This document shows positions 21,100 through 32,322 of a stretch of DNA of 64,000 nucleotides, piece by piece. Numbering within the stretch: the stretch's first letter is position 1; every line of letters starts with the position of its first letter. A program made the translations under genes and the position numbers. The stretch lies in the NCBI GenBank assembly GCA_030867875.1, contig JAOWCC010001751.1:20854026-20918025 (forward strand), read 5' to 3'. The notes under the pieces are model-generated. The model was not told the DNA's origin. It saw nothing but the letters and a program-made list of their open reading frames with translations, and ran no database searches. This DNA comes from Actinernus sp. WN-2022 (taxonomy: Eukaryota > Cnidaria > Anthozoa > Actiniaria > Actinernidae).

Positions 21100-24000
21100 T
21101 CGGATAACCCGGCATCTTAACGAATTTCGCTCTGTATTTTTACTCGTCGTAGGCATTTTGGCTCGTCCGTAGAACAGCTGATTATCCAACTATAACCTTC
21201 ATATATTTCAGTTCGAATATGCAAGCAACTCAAGCAACTAAGGATTCCCGGCAAAGATAAAACTTGAAAAATAAACTTGAAGGGTGCTCGAAGAACATTT
21301 ACTTCAAGTATAGTATAGTTATTGTAGTTAGAAAAAATACTGAAAAGAGAGGGTGTTGCATATATATGTGAAACACAAACTACATCATATAAAACGCATT
21401 ATTTCCGTAAAAGGGCAAGTTTTAACATTCATTGTTTTTTTTAGTTTCCAACAGGTGCCATTATGGAGTTTCATTCGATTCGGTCAGTTCCGTTCATTTG
21501 TAGCCGAGAGAGGGTTTTGAAACAGTATATTCTATAGTCATCCTGTTTTGTGGGGTGGTTAATTGAACGGCCAAGAAACATGGCGAGTGTTACGTTGTGC
21601 AAACTGACAAAATTGCATGCTAAAGCTATTATTAAGAATGGCCGACAGAAAAATTAAAGAGAGATGAGTAAGTCTTTCCCTTTGTTTCACTTGTCAATTC
21701 ATAATCGTAGCCGAAATAAGCCATTTTCTGTAAATTTGTAAACTTCGACTGTTTTGACTTCCAGCATCAGCCCTTGCAGTGAATATGTCGATACTCCGAG
21801 TGTCGAGTAGGATTTTCAACATAATTTAGCAACTAATAGGTTCTATTTTGCGCAAGGATCTGCTTCTGAGATAAAATAATGATACTGAAATACTATCATA
21901 TAATAATGTTCAATTACCGATTACCTTGTATGTTCAGAAACGTTAGCTATAGCTCTTGACTCGGCTTGGGACAGTTAAAAACCGTCTTGTTTAAATTTGA
22001 GTACGGGGCGATGTTACTTTAACCGTACACATCCTTGAAAACCTCTAGCCCCTTCTCTGCAAACTTTAATCAATAGTTCAAAATAAAATGTATTACAATA
22101 CAACAAGAAGACTGTCATGCAGCTAGAGGAATTAACCAGACTGATCGATAATGAAAGAGAAATATTTTCGTTATTACAGTAATTATTATGTGCTATCGGT
22201 CAGGGGAAATATGATATAGTTACTAATTAATTGGTAAAAATAAAATGGGCAAAACCTCAGTATCTGAAGGGAAAGGACTAGGCCAAATATTCCTCAGGCA
22301 CTGCCAATAATCTAGTACGTAATTGACCACGTTTCACGTTGTATCTTATTCTCTCGGGCCTTTTCTGCCACAAAGTATCCTAATTGTCGAATTGCTTTGA
22401 ATTCTGTTTGATGTATACCGTACTATATAAGGCAATATTTCTCTCAACTGAAACAATACTATGATTCTTAGATTTGATCTTGGTTAAATCTTGTGGCCCG
22501 AGGCCTTTTCAACAGAACAAGATACTTTCCTTCGCGTGAAGCGAGCTTGCGAGCGTCGTCCGTTTGTTCGCATGATAAACCCTTGGATAACAGAACTTCA
22601 TAAATAAATCTGCAGTACTATATTTCACCAAATTATTAATAAAGCGTCCTAAACATGCTATAGATACTGCCCTGTAAAGAAGATTAACGACCACACACGT
22701 CAACCCCTCTGTGATAAATATGAAAACTTCGTTCAATTGCACTTTAATAGTAAAGATAGCACCATAATGTTTTCTTCATTTTGTGTTTCGCTCCTCCAAT
22801 ATTGTTACGATATTTACTGTAATTAAATTTGAAAAAAGTAACGCAAACGGTTAATTTCGTTCATTCGTTTACAGCTAATTGCATAGACGTCAAGAGATCA
22901 GCGGAGTGCATCGCTGTTGTTTCTATTGTATTTTTGTGTTTATTGCTTTTGTTTTTAGTTTTAGTTTTCATATGTCAACGTTCTCGAAACTGTAATTAGA
23001 AATAATAAAGATTGGACATTTGTCAGTCGCGTGCCCAAACTATGAACGTTAACAAAACAAAACAAAACAAAACAAAACAACAAAAAATCTACAAGTCCTG
23101 AGCAGGATTAGTAATAGGCTTTCTAACAGACTAGCTGAAAATCTTAATCGACTTTTGGTTGATCATACCAGTGTTTAGCTGAAAATCGGCTTACAATATG
23201 TCGTATTAGTATATACCACACAAATGAATAGTGCTGCTCGCGCGCTCTGATTGGCTACTCCGGAGGTGAATATCGCTTGCTATTCATCTCCGAGCGAAGC
23301 AGCGATCACCTCGCGCGAGTTTTTGTCCATTTGCCAGAAAATAAAGTAACCATTTGGTGCTGGCTATTCACTTGTATACTAAAACTAAAACATTCACGGC
23401 TCGGTAAATATCCACCACTCTTCACCTCCACTTCTTTGAATGTTGTTCACTATCTTTAGCTTGGGATTTTTCTTGAATGGAAAGCATCTGGTTTATGACT
23501 TAGCAGGGAACCGGAAAAAATATGTGGCAAACTTTAGTTATTAGTTAGACATTTATTGGTTTTTGTGTGCGTTTTAGAGACAATAGTAAAAACCTCAAAA
23601 TTCGATTCAAGTAAAACATTCACTTCTTCGATCGGTACTGGAAGTATACTTTCAGGAGAGGGAGAGAGAACTTCTGATCTTCGTTTTTATGAAATTCTTT
23701 CAACTTCGAGGTAAGCTTTCAAATTTTCGTCCGTAAGCAAGAAGACAATGAGGTTTGTCTACATCCGTTTTCCCCATTTTATAGGAGAGTACTGAAGATG
23801 ATATTAAAACACAGTCAAAGTCAGTGGGCAACGGCCAGATCTTTCTAATAACCGTCATTAGGTCATTATTTTGTGTTACCTCGCGTAGCAAAAGAAAATG
23901 TATTTTTGTTGTTATTTGTATAATTGCGGACCGTTATACTAGAATAGAGACCGTGGCATGTGGGTGTATATTTGTTAGTTGGGATACTAAATTAACTACA

Positions 24001-26350
24001 TGATACTTAACCATAGAATATAGAATTATTAAGATAACACTTACTGCTCATTCACCGCTACATAGCGAAAAATAGGTGAACTCTTTTTAAAAAAGATCAA
24101 TAAAATTACAGAAGACCGGCGTAAAATTGCTACAGCGTGAATCAAAATTCCTGTTCTTCGCCACCAGTTCATTTAATCAAGGATACAGCGCTCTTCCGAT
24201 GCAAAATTTCGTAGTCTTTGCCGAAGAAAACTAGATTCATCAGTCGCTCTTATTCCCAGACATAAGCACTTAAAACATTTATTCCCAACGGATTATTCAA
24301 TTACATCTCCTTTCCCTAAATGGCGTATACGAGTACGGTGGGCATTAAGTATTCGAATGGTAGAACAATGGGTTCTAGGAAGGAATGAAAATGTCCTTCC
24401 TTTCAATTCTTTGACTTCAAGGGGTTGCAAGCGTTGAATTATTGTGAAAGAGAAAAATTACGGTCGAAGATAAGATAACCCTATCTAAGAATCAGTTAAG
24501 AACAAAGCGTTATTTAGAACAGTAAAACCATGAATTAAATATCCAAATATTTAAGGGTCTTTTTCTTTATATATTTATATTATTTCAATCAAGTATTTCA
24601 TACTTGTAGTTTCTACTATTTTTTTCGGCGCGTGTAAGAAGTTTCATTTCAGTCTGGTACGAAAGCGTCTGACCAATGAAAACTGATATGTTTATTACTT
24701 CTAGTTCTGGACAACAGTTTTAAATATTCAACAAGATAATTCTAATAAATTAGAAATTAATACCTGTCTCTGGACAACACGGGAAGACCAAAAAGCCCGA
24801 AACAAACAGTGTACCAATCTCTTCATCTTTCTAGCGCGACTGACTCTGTTACTAGATCTCTTAGAGTTTACATAATTTTCATTTTCAACGTTTTTTACTT
24901 TAAATTTGGTGACTTATTGATCTTGCGCTCCCAGTTTCTGATATGGTCATAATAGTTCGTACTTGAGGGAAAGTGTTTGAAGAAAATCCATAATGAACGA
25001 GTTATGTCAAATGGAGAAAATCAATTTGTGGTCAAATTGGTTAGGTAACCAAGGAATTTTGCTTTAATAAATTAAGCAGGTTGTGAATGTGGTTTCAGAA
25101 ACAATGTACCAGCCTGGAGCCGAAACGTGGCATTTCACATTGCCTTTCATGCATGGAACGCCGTATAAACTGTATTCTATAAACAGATTACAATAGAAAT
25201 CGTTTTCACCTTACTAGTGCATCAAACGGAAAAGAAATAGAGGATGGAAAATTTTACAAAATTGCAGACGCCTTTTTTGGTCAATCCGCACCCTTCTGTG
25301 ACAGATGGTTTTTGGAGTAGTCAACAAACTGTGATAAAGTTTAGTGATTAATATTTAGAAAGAGAGATCCTATCTTGACAGCTACTTTCGTTCTGTAATT
25401 TGGATGTAGTGAATTCATTCGAGCAGAAAGTCAAGCCCTTTTCAATGAGGCAGCTGGCTATAGTGCCGTTAGAAATAACAGCTATAAGCCCCTTTCTCAA
25501 GCGCCGAGATGCGCATTATCTACTCTTTCTTAAAATGCTTCGCACGGTGATTAATGCAAAACGAGCTAATCCACCACTCTAAAGGTGCGCACATATCCGG
25601 CGAGCAATTTTACGAAATTAATAGTTTATCTAGTAATGTCATGGACAATCTCAAAACAAAAGAGGGCTTGTTTCCGTTCCCTGATCTAAGCAGAGGTTTA
25701 GGCAAGAAGTTTAGCGATATAACTGAAAGGACTTTTTTTACCCCTCACTTCCTCAGCTCCGGTGATATGATTTGCTCCGGCTTTACGATTAGCGTAGTGT
25801 GACGCGTCTGAATTGCAACCATATAAATCTCAGTAAGCTTAGTTTAACTCATTCTAAGCGCATATAAGCTCGTGTAGCAGAAATCCCGAGCTTTAATTCT
25901 TCAATTCTTGTCAAACAACCCGCCTTTCTCGAATACCTATTCCATTTTTCTCGCAACTAGAGCTAGAGAGGAACACAATTTGAACATTTTAATTCAGTTA
26001 CAGAGTTTCTTTCTGTCGCCGCCAGCCAAAGAAAGGTATGTGATGACTCGGGGCAAACTAGTTAATTGTGTTTTCATGTTCTTCATAGTTAATTTTAATT
26101 TACGGACAGTACAATTTGCGAATGTTTAATTAGGAACTGCCATTTTACCGACAAAACTTCAAACTCTTGAATCCAATATAACTGTGTATAACGAGCTCTG
26201 GCATTTTTGATGTTACTCTATAAAAACTCTTGCAATTTAGCAATATAATTGACTGAGTTAGAAGATTTCTTTATTGACTAGATTTTGACAATTTCCACAT
26301 TGTACGCCACTTTCCCGCGCAGTTAGATCGAATCCTTTATTCATCCCTTT
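21100..26350. other. Gene desert with minor repeats
   Basis: No supportable coding region is seen over about 5 kb, and no exon-like open frame is recognisable. Minor items are an (AAAAC)n run at 23051-23087 and a short inverted motif (GGAGGTGAATATCGC / GCTATTCATCTCC) near 23260-23293 in a GC-richer patch. Distal regulatory DNA or exons too short to recognise cannot be excluded. Confidence 0.45.
23051..23087 (+). repeat. (AAAAC)n microsatellite
   Basis: About seven tandem AAAAC units. Confidence 0.9.
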
Positions 26351-26358
26351 TCTTAACA

Positions 26359-26397
26359 TTAAATAAATACTACTGAAAGTTAGTAGTATTTATTTAA
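26359..26397. repeat. Perfect 16-bp hairpin
   Basis: TTAAATAAATACTACT (26359-26374) and its exact reverse complement (26382-26397) surround a 7-base loop. It may be a transcript hairpin or the remnant of a foldback element. It has no gene context. Confidence 0.6.
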
Positions 26398-26860
26398 AGC
26401 GCTTCCCACTTTTCTTCAAGTACTTTCAACTTTATTCGTTTCATCACTTTACAATATTTAAAGATATTATATTTAAGTTTACAAATTGATAGAAAGTAAG
26501 TGACAAGGAGACTACAAATAGCCAAAAACGCCAAAAACAATATATATATATCATATACTGATTTGAAAGATGACTTCTAATGTGACTTCTAAATAGTTAA
26601 AGTGAATAAAATGAAAAGGTTGAAAAGAACTATTAAATGGGGTAATGTTGAGCGACTGTTGTCATTAAACAAACTTCATTGATTATGTAAGTTTTTAGAG
26701 TTTTCTTAAAAGAGTATAATGATCGTATTTTTTAGGTTACTATTTAATTGATTCTAAATCTTAGGCCCTCTAAATGATATTGAAAATTGCCCAAGCCTTG
26801 TCTTCCTGATTGGAAGGTGGCAGTGATCAGAATAGCTAGCGAGTACTATAACTATGCACC

Positions 26861-27109
26861 TTAGCATAGAGTTGCAGTGCGTCTGGAATAGGCCTTATTA
26901 TGAAACTTGTACATAAAAATAGCTATTTGTAGAGTATTAATTTCATTTATATTAAGAAGCTTGAATTCCTTGAAAAGTTCAGATGTATGATATCTATATC
27001 CAACTTTAGAGATAATTCTAATAACTTTCTTTTGAAGCAACAAAATTCTTGATAGCTTTGAAGGATAAGTGCTTGCCCATAAAATATTTCCATAGTGTAT
27101 ATAGGGATA
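26861..27109 (-). pseudogene. LINE C-terminal relic
   Basis: Reading the minus strand from 27109, an 82-codon frame without ATG gives YPYIHYGNILWAS, then LLQKKVIRIIS, HTSELFKEFKLL and TLQIAIFMYKF. This is the standard region downstream of the reverse-transcriptase domain in CR1/L2/Jockey-group non-LTR retrotransposons. Stops bound it on both sides and the rest of the element is absent. It is an old fragment. Confidence 0.75.
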
Positions 27110-28636
27110 CTAGAGAGTGTAGTTCAGGTTTAGAAGACTTTCTTTTGTTAGGGTATGACGTAGAAGTTATCAGTCTACATCTTTACACAGCCTGAATGTT
27201 TTTTTGATCATTAACTTCCATGCTGTCAAAGTTGAAGCATAACAACAAAAAGCAAAAACAACTTAGCACAATTTCGACCATTCGGCTACGTCATAGTGAC
27301 GTAATCAAACAGCATACTTCCTATATCGTTATCAAATATTTCCTTCTCTAAAAATCCAATTCGACTTCCTCTACGGTATTCCTCCCTCTTTTAACTTGTA
27401 GTTTTCAGAGACATCTCTTCGTAAACAAGACGTGGTCTCGCTATTTCAATATGGAATATATAACACAGATCCAGTATTTTGTCTTGAGAGATTTAACAAG
27501 CACATGGCACTTATTAAAAATACATCAGAACAAGCTTTCTAAGGGCTATATGTGTGTTCAATGAATTGCCGTCTGCGACTGTCAGAGCGCGCACTCCCAA
27601 GTGAAAAGGAAATTAATAAAGCCTGGTTTCCGTATAGCCTTTTATTGTTTATTTCCGTGTTTTTCTCGCGTCGTTTATTGTTGCGAAGATAGTTCTATCT
27701 GAAAAAAAAAAAATTTTTAAGGATGTATGCAAACCAGACTTAAGTGTTTAGTTCCATTGTAAGCTGTATTATAGTTTTGGGGGCTTTATTACATAAAATG
27801 GAATACTTAATCTAATGAATGGTGTCAATGACGTAACTCCCAAGCCACTTCCACGTACCATGTGTAAAATATACAGAGTATAATCGCTAATTAACGTAAA
27901 CATAACGGATAGTTCTCAATCAGTTCTTAACGTTGTTAAAGCCGCCAAGATTATGTGTCAGTATTATTTTCTGGCTCACAATCGAGTTTTCTGGGAAAAT
28001 ATCCACCCACCCCTCCCTCCCTTGGATGTACATGTATAATTAATGATTAACCATTAAATTTAGGGTGAAACTGGGGGGTGTGGGGAAACTATCATTGATC
28101 CAATCTCTTTACATCAGTGGGGTTCGGGAAGAGGACATTACATTCAACTCCCCGTTGACTTGGCAGTATTTTTTCCGCAACATTCTCTATCAGAAATTGT
28201 ATTTTTAGATATTTGGAAACGTATCGTATGAGGTTTGAAGGACGGGGAAATTGCATGCATTCTGCAGCCCGAAAATGTTGACTGAGAGAATGTCTAACGG
28301 TGATCTTTCACAGAAATATTCATCAAGATTAAAGTGCCAGATTGTCCCAACTTGTCACAGGAAGTCAATGGAGGAAAATAACATTAGTTTCCTTCTGCAA
28401 CAAATAACACAACAGTGCGTACGACAGAAACTAAGACATTTCTGACCAATTCCAATTTTGTGATCTTTGGGACAACTGGCCTCGCTCTGATACCATTGTT
28501 ACCAGACTTCTTACCGCGCGGGCATGAGATGACGGGTCATGAGTTGATGACGTCACAAACTGGTCTCAAACAAAACTGATCTTTAAAATTCAAACAGCGT
28601 GTTCGAGAAATGTATATAAGATGACTGCGATCGACC

Positions 28637-29047
28637 TTCCCTGATAGCATAGTTCTATCTCTGTTTTGGTAAAATATGGAAAGCGAAGGAGAGACACCTC
28701 TGCCGACATTCGACGCTTTCTTTGATCAACCGCCGTCCTCAATCATGGACGAGTCAAATCAGTTTCGAAAACAGGTTTTACCGGAAAATAGCTGTATGCA
28801 TGATCCAAGTTGCATTTCGCTGGTCTAATATTGAGCCCACTGTGTTATCAACATCAAGATGGCCGCGGCTGGGGTGACACTGATTGACAGTGCAAGAACA
28901 GGCGTTAGTTCACGTGAGATACAGGTTACTTGTTGCCAAGGAAACTTCACGCATGCGCAACAGAGATAGCGTCAGATGTAGGCAGAGGTATCTCTCCCTC
29001 GCTTTCCATTTTACCAAGACAGAGAGAGAACTCTGCTATTAGGGAAA
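28637..29047. mobile_element. Inverted-repeat element with 87-bp arms
   Basis: Arms 28637-28723 and 28961-29047 are reverse complements with about 80-85% identity; both contain TTGGTAAAAT(AT)GGAAAGCGA and an AGAG(A/)CACCTCTGCC-like stretch. The spacer is about 237 bp. The open frames running through the arms are consequences of the repeat and are not annotated. It is MITE-like, and no target duplication was identified. Confidence 0.6.
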
Positions 29048-29304
29048 CTGCGACCATGTCCTTCTGTTTTTATTGGTCTATTTTGTTTTTGTCCGAGCGA
29101 AGATTGGAAATGAGTCAAACATTTCAATTTAATAAGGAGGAGGGGTACAAAAATAAAGTGACAGTCTCTTTGTGTTTCTTTTGTATGCCCCGGGGAGATT
29201 TTTGGCTCGTCTTCAGCTTTCTCTCGGCCACTAATATTTTCTCTTCTGATAATAGGTGGATTTTAGATGACGTTATTTTGACATTTTGCCTCATAGCATA
29301 AATC

Positions 29305-29719
29305 AGACTTCAAGCTACAAACAAACAGCCACACAGCCGTGATACATTCTTTATAATTTTTTGCAGTTTTGTAAAGCCTTTTTCTCAAAATCTATTCAAC
29401 ATAATTTTTAGGTGATGTCACTGAGATGATGTCACTAGGTGCATGTGACACTCAATATTTCGATTTATCATGCTCGAGAATCCAGCAACAACACACTTTT
29501 ATTTATACTCTTACGAAAATTACATAAGTAGGTAAAAGGTAAAGAGAAACGAATAAAGAAAATTAGAGTAAGCGCTACTTAGAATAATCTAAGAGTTAAT
29601 CGAGCTAAGTACCGGAGCACGTGCTTTGTTCACGCTCCTAAAAGTCATCACAAAGCACCGCTGGATTCTCAAGCACGGTCGATTTATGCACTTTGGGTTT
29701 GTTTGTAGCTTGAAGTCTG
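29305..29719. mobile_element. MITE with CAGACTTCAAGCTACAAACA ends
   Basis: The outermost 23 bp are perfect inverted repeats (29305-29327 and 29697-29719). A second inner inverted pair shares GCTCGAGAATCCAGC / GCTGGATTCTCAAGC. It is about 415 bp and non-coding. The perfect ends indicate a non-autonomous DNA transposon. Confidence 0.75.
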
Positions 29720-29751
29720 TACGCTAGTTAACGAGGCACAGGTGCAGGTGT

Positions 29752-29824
29752 GTGGTGCAATGGGTTAGTGCACGACACATTGAGAATGCGGTCCCAAGTT
29801 TGATTCCTTCCACGGGCCGCTACA
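29752..29824 (+). pseudogene. tRNA-like sequence, probable SINE head
   Basis: An A-box-like TGGGTTAGTGC and a B-box-like AGTTTGATTCC lie at roughly tRNA spacing, but acceptor and anticodon stems do not form well. This is best read as a degenerate tRNA or the tRNA-derived head of a SINE. Confidence 0.35.
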
Positions 29825-30061
29825 TCCATACCGACTCTTCTATGATCCGAGTAGTTTGTATAGCTTTAAATCCCTTAATTGGGAGCTCAAAAAGAGAATG
29901 AGGTAAAGTTGTGCAGTCTGTCAGCCTTCTGGAAGAGCAGTCGGTTAGACCGAAGGGGCTACCGATGTTAAATATATAATTTTTCTTTACTAACGAGGCA
30001 CAATACGTCATTTCAAATCACTCTATAAAGTTGTACTCAGGAAGTATGCGCTTAATTTTTC

Positions 30062-30079
30062 CTTTCTTCCTGTTGGCAG
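30062..30079 (+). promoter_or_regulatory. Candidate splice acceptor before the cysteine-rich peptide
   Basis: The pyrimidine-rich tract CTTTCTTCCTGTTGGCAG ends exactly at the base before the ATG at 30080. This would be a textbook 3' splice site, placing an intron in the 5' leader and starting the coding exon at the ATG. Confidence 0.45.
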
Positions 30080-30361
30080 ATGCGAACCACATTGGCATGT
30101 GTCCTTCTCCTTGCTTCCATGGTAACGGTGTTTCATTCAACAGGAGGAAGCCACTGTCTCCGTACGTGTTTTGAAATTTATACTGTATGTTTCTATTCCT
30201 GTAATCTACCAGATGACTGCCTGACATGTGCAATGAATGCGGAGGATTGCAGAAAGAGATGCCAACGTAAGAGGGACACTATGCCGGGGCAGTCAGGGGA
30301 GAGCCGGACTGCACTTGGAGAATCATCGTGGAAACAAATTGTACGAAACACAAGGATATGA
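30080..30361 (+). CDS. Secreted cysteine-rich peptide precursor, eight-Cys
   Basis: A 93-residue ORF. Residues 1 to about 23 form a typical signal peptide (MRTTLACVLLLASMV then a small-residue cleavage region). The mature part has eight cysteines at 26, 30, 37, 41, 47, 50, 57 and 61, spaced C-x3-C-x6-C-x3-C-x5-C-x2-C-x6-C-x3-C, so four closely spaced pairs, as in two-helix disulfide-stapled peptides. RKR at 63-65 directly after the last cysteine is a likely processing site, which would release a peptide of about 40 residues and a basic, disordered tail. Context: a splice-acceptor-like tract abuts the ATG, GTAAGA at 30266 could be a donor just after the cysteine domain, and AATAAA follows the stop by 20 bases. 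Cnidarians use such peptides as toxins, antimicrobials or signalling molecules. I cannot match it to a named family, and I infer no activity. Confidence 0.65.
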   Translation: MRTTLACVLLLASMVTVFHSTGGSHCLRTCFEIYTVCFYSCNLPDDCLTCAMNAEDCRKRCQRKRDTMPGQSGESRTALGESSWKQIVRNTRI

Positions 30362-30381
30362 AGCAATATAGCACTCTTAGG

Positions 30382-30387
30382 AATAAA
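30382..30387 (+). terminator. Poly(A) signal of the cysteine-rich peptide gene
   Basis: AATAAA lies 20 bases after the stop codon ending at 30361, giving a very short 3' UTR. Confidence 0.55.
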
Positions 30388-30670
30388 CTATATATTGTTT
30401 TACACATAAAATGTTATTCTGTTCATATTGTTGTTTACTGTCCTTCTTTGTTCATTAGACATGGTTTGAGAGAGAATAGCCGCGAATTCATGAGAAAACG
30501 GTTGAATCAGGGGAAAAATAGATTGCGAATTCAGCCGTCTCTATTCGAGGGGGCTCGCTTTTGGCCCTCTATATAAATAGAGACGACTGTTTTCGCAGGC
30601 TAGGAAAAATTAATGTATATGAGTACATTTAGCAAATTGTGGCATGTCGTCCTATTTACCACGTTTTGTG

Positions 30671-30704
30671 ACATCGCCTGGTCACATCGCATGATTACAT
30701 GGTC
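30671..30704 (+). repeat. Left stub of the 13-bp satellite
   Basis: ACATCGCCTGGTCACATCGC followed by ATGATTACATGGTC are degenerate satellite monomers. They lie immediately left of the Polinton-like element and are the same repeat that resumes at 32323 on its right side. Confidence 0.7.
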
Positions 30705-31482
30705 AGTAGTAGGAAGAGAGGCGAATTAGCCCCCTTTTTAGGGCGTACGCCCTATTTTTAGGGCGTATGCATTAATTCGGAATACTAATTTTAGGGCGCT
30801 CTCATTAATTCGGGTATGTTTGGGCAAAGCCTATTGTTTGGGGTCGTCTCTAAAACCAGGAGCGATCGGCCCTGAATACATTCGAAGTTGAATGAAAAAA
30901 GTAATTAATATCTCGCAATATCTAAACCCCTTCGTAGCGTAAATAGTAAGAACAAACTACTCGTGATAGGCTCTAAACTGTCTTTATTATTTTCCTTTAC
31001 AGTTAATAACTCATAAGATAATTGTATACAAAATCCACTGTAACTCATGAGATCAACTCTGCTATTGTTCTTAGGGATTAGCGATAACTGAAGGGCCTAT
31101 TGTTTTGAGGAAAACACTTGAGATGCAAATTCTTCTCTAAACTGAACTGTAATTACCATACGAATAAAAACAAACCAGATAAATTAAACAATTGAAGTTT
31201 ATTCAATCTCAAAAACACCAATTTACAGTTCGTTTTCCTTATAGTCGCGGAGTTGATAACTTTCTTATTTCTCAGTTCTTGGGTTGATATAATGTACCGT
31301 GTTACAAGATTACACTGATTTATGTTTCATTGATTTTTTTCTTGTTGACAAATGCTGCTTAACTTGGATAAGCTAACAATTAGAAGGGGAAAACAAATAG
31401 TTTGTCATTCCCAGGCTACACTCTATTCGTAAAGAATAAAACACGCGTTATCGTTGTTTTAGGTTATTTTCCAAACTAGGCC

Positions 31483-31728
31483 GAAGAGATATTTACCATA
31501 TCTGAAAGAATACCAAGACAGCCACCTGTCTATCGTTTGAAGGACTATCATGGATAACTTTTAGAAGGAACATTTTACGAAGCCGAGGTATAGAGAGTCG
31601 AAAAGCAAGATGATTTCTACCGGTAGAAAAAGTCTTAAAAAAGCGTGATCGAATACCTTGTCCAGTGGAAGGGGTATCCCGAGAGTTTTAATTCTTGGGT
31701 AGATGAAAGGGATATAAAATACTTGTAA
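31483..31728 (+). pseudogene. Polinton integrase C-terminus with chromodomain, broken
   Basis: The frame reads EEIFTISERIPRQPPVYRLK, then LLEGTFYEAEV and, after breaks, VIEYLVQWKGYPESFNSWV. This is the C-terminal part of retroviral-type integrases of Polintons, where a linker (FYE.E) leads into a chromodomain (YLVKW.GYP..FNSW). At least two in-frame stops (after YHG and after EAEV) and a compensated frameshift around 31615-31640 disable it. The catalytic DDE core is absent. AATAAA follows at 31748. It ends 17 bp from the zinc-finger ORF on the other strand, the tight convergent packing typical of Polintons. Confidence 0.8.
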
Positions 31729-31745
31729 TTAGATAGCTGATCGTT

Positions 31746-32009
31746 TTAATAAATTAATAAAGCAAACCTATTTATACTATCTGAAATGAGCCATGAATTG
31801 GCTGATTGGTTATAAACTCGAACCACTTTAGGTTTTTGTAATGTTGCTTCTTGTAAATAATACTTGTGCTCCTCTAGTGATAAGGTATGTACTTGCGACA
31901 AATGATTGGAAAGTTTCACTAAATATTTTGATCCACAATTCGACACCGGACAAGTATACATAGTGTTGTTGACAACACGATAACCCTTATTGATACCCGA
32001 GCAACACAT
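31746..32009 (-). CDS. Small C2H2 zinc-finger protein carried by the Polinton
   Basis: An 87-residue intact ORF with ATG at 32009. One zinc-finger-like module is C20-x4-C25-x10-H36-x4-H41 (YTCPVSNCGSKY then LSNHLSQVHTL), followed by a helical LEEHKYYLQ segment. The HL.QVH ending resembles short zinc-finger proteins often seen in animal Polinton-type elements (recollection, not a search). It is open while the neighbouring integrase is broken, so it is either younger, under selection or simply lucky: 87 codons is short. It probably binds nucleic acid. Confidence 0.6.
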   Translation of the reverse strand: MCCSGINKGYRVVNNTMYTCPVSNCGSKYLVKLSNHLSQVHTLSLEEHKYYLQEATLQKPKVVRVYNQSANSWLISDSINRFALLIY

Positions 32010-32107
32010 TTAGATAGTTTTCTTTATCGATCTCATTACATCTCTTATTAACTCCCTTACAACTAAACTTATCCGAAGCTCCAAAGCAATAATAGGTTTT
32101 ACTACCC

Positions 32108-32182
32108 GCGGCCCGTCAACGCCCGCCGCCCGTCAACGCCCGCCGCCCGTCAACGGGCGTCAACGCCCGTCAACACCCGCCG
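32108..32182. repeat. (GCCCGTCAAC)n GC-rich run
   Basis: GCCCGCCGCCCGTCAAC-type units are repeated about six times with inversions (GGGCGTCAACGCCCG). It is a compositional outlier inside the AT-rich Polinton derivative. Confidence 0.75.
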
Positions 32183-32322
32183 GGGCGTACGCCCTAAAAA
32201 AATAATTCCTTAATTAATTCAATGGACAATAGGATTGTGACGTCATCCTAATTAATGCATACGCCATAAAAATAGGGCGTACGCCCTAAAAAGGGGGCTA
32301 ATTCGCCTCTCTTCCTACTACT

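Larger units (their letters stand above)
30705..32322. mobile_element. Non-autonomous Polinton/Maverick derivative, 1.6 kb
   Basis: The terminal inverted repeats are about 73 bp (30705-30777 and 32250-32322) with one mismatch. They begin AGTAGTAGGAAGAGAGGCGA and contain the palindrome GGGCGTACGCCC. The six bases ATGGTC flank both sides (30699-30704 and 32323-32328). Polintons have 6-bp target duplications and termini starting with AG. The target is a satellite monomer that itself contains ATGGTC, so the duplication alone is weak evidence. The interior confirms the class: an integrase C-terminus with a chromodomain (31483-31728) and a C2H2 zinc-finger ORF (31746-32009). The autonomous form is about 15-20 kb and encodes polymerase B, ATPase, protease and capsid proteins. 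All of those are missing here, so this is an internally deleted copy. A GC-rich (GCCCGTCAAC)n run lies at 32108-32182. Confidence 0.8.

Noticed and set aside
25400..25802. Two overlapping short plus-strand frames
   Set aside because: No domain, different registers, no supporting signals.
28930..29301. 123-codon plus-strand frame
   Set aside because: It starts with a non-ATG codon and runs through the right arm of an inverted-repeat element, so it is explained by the repeat.
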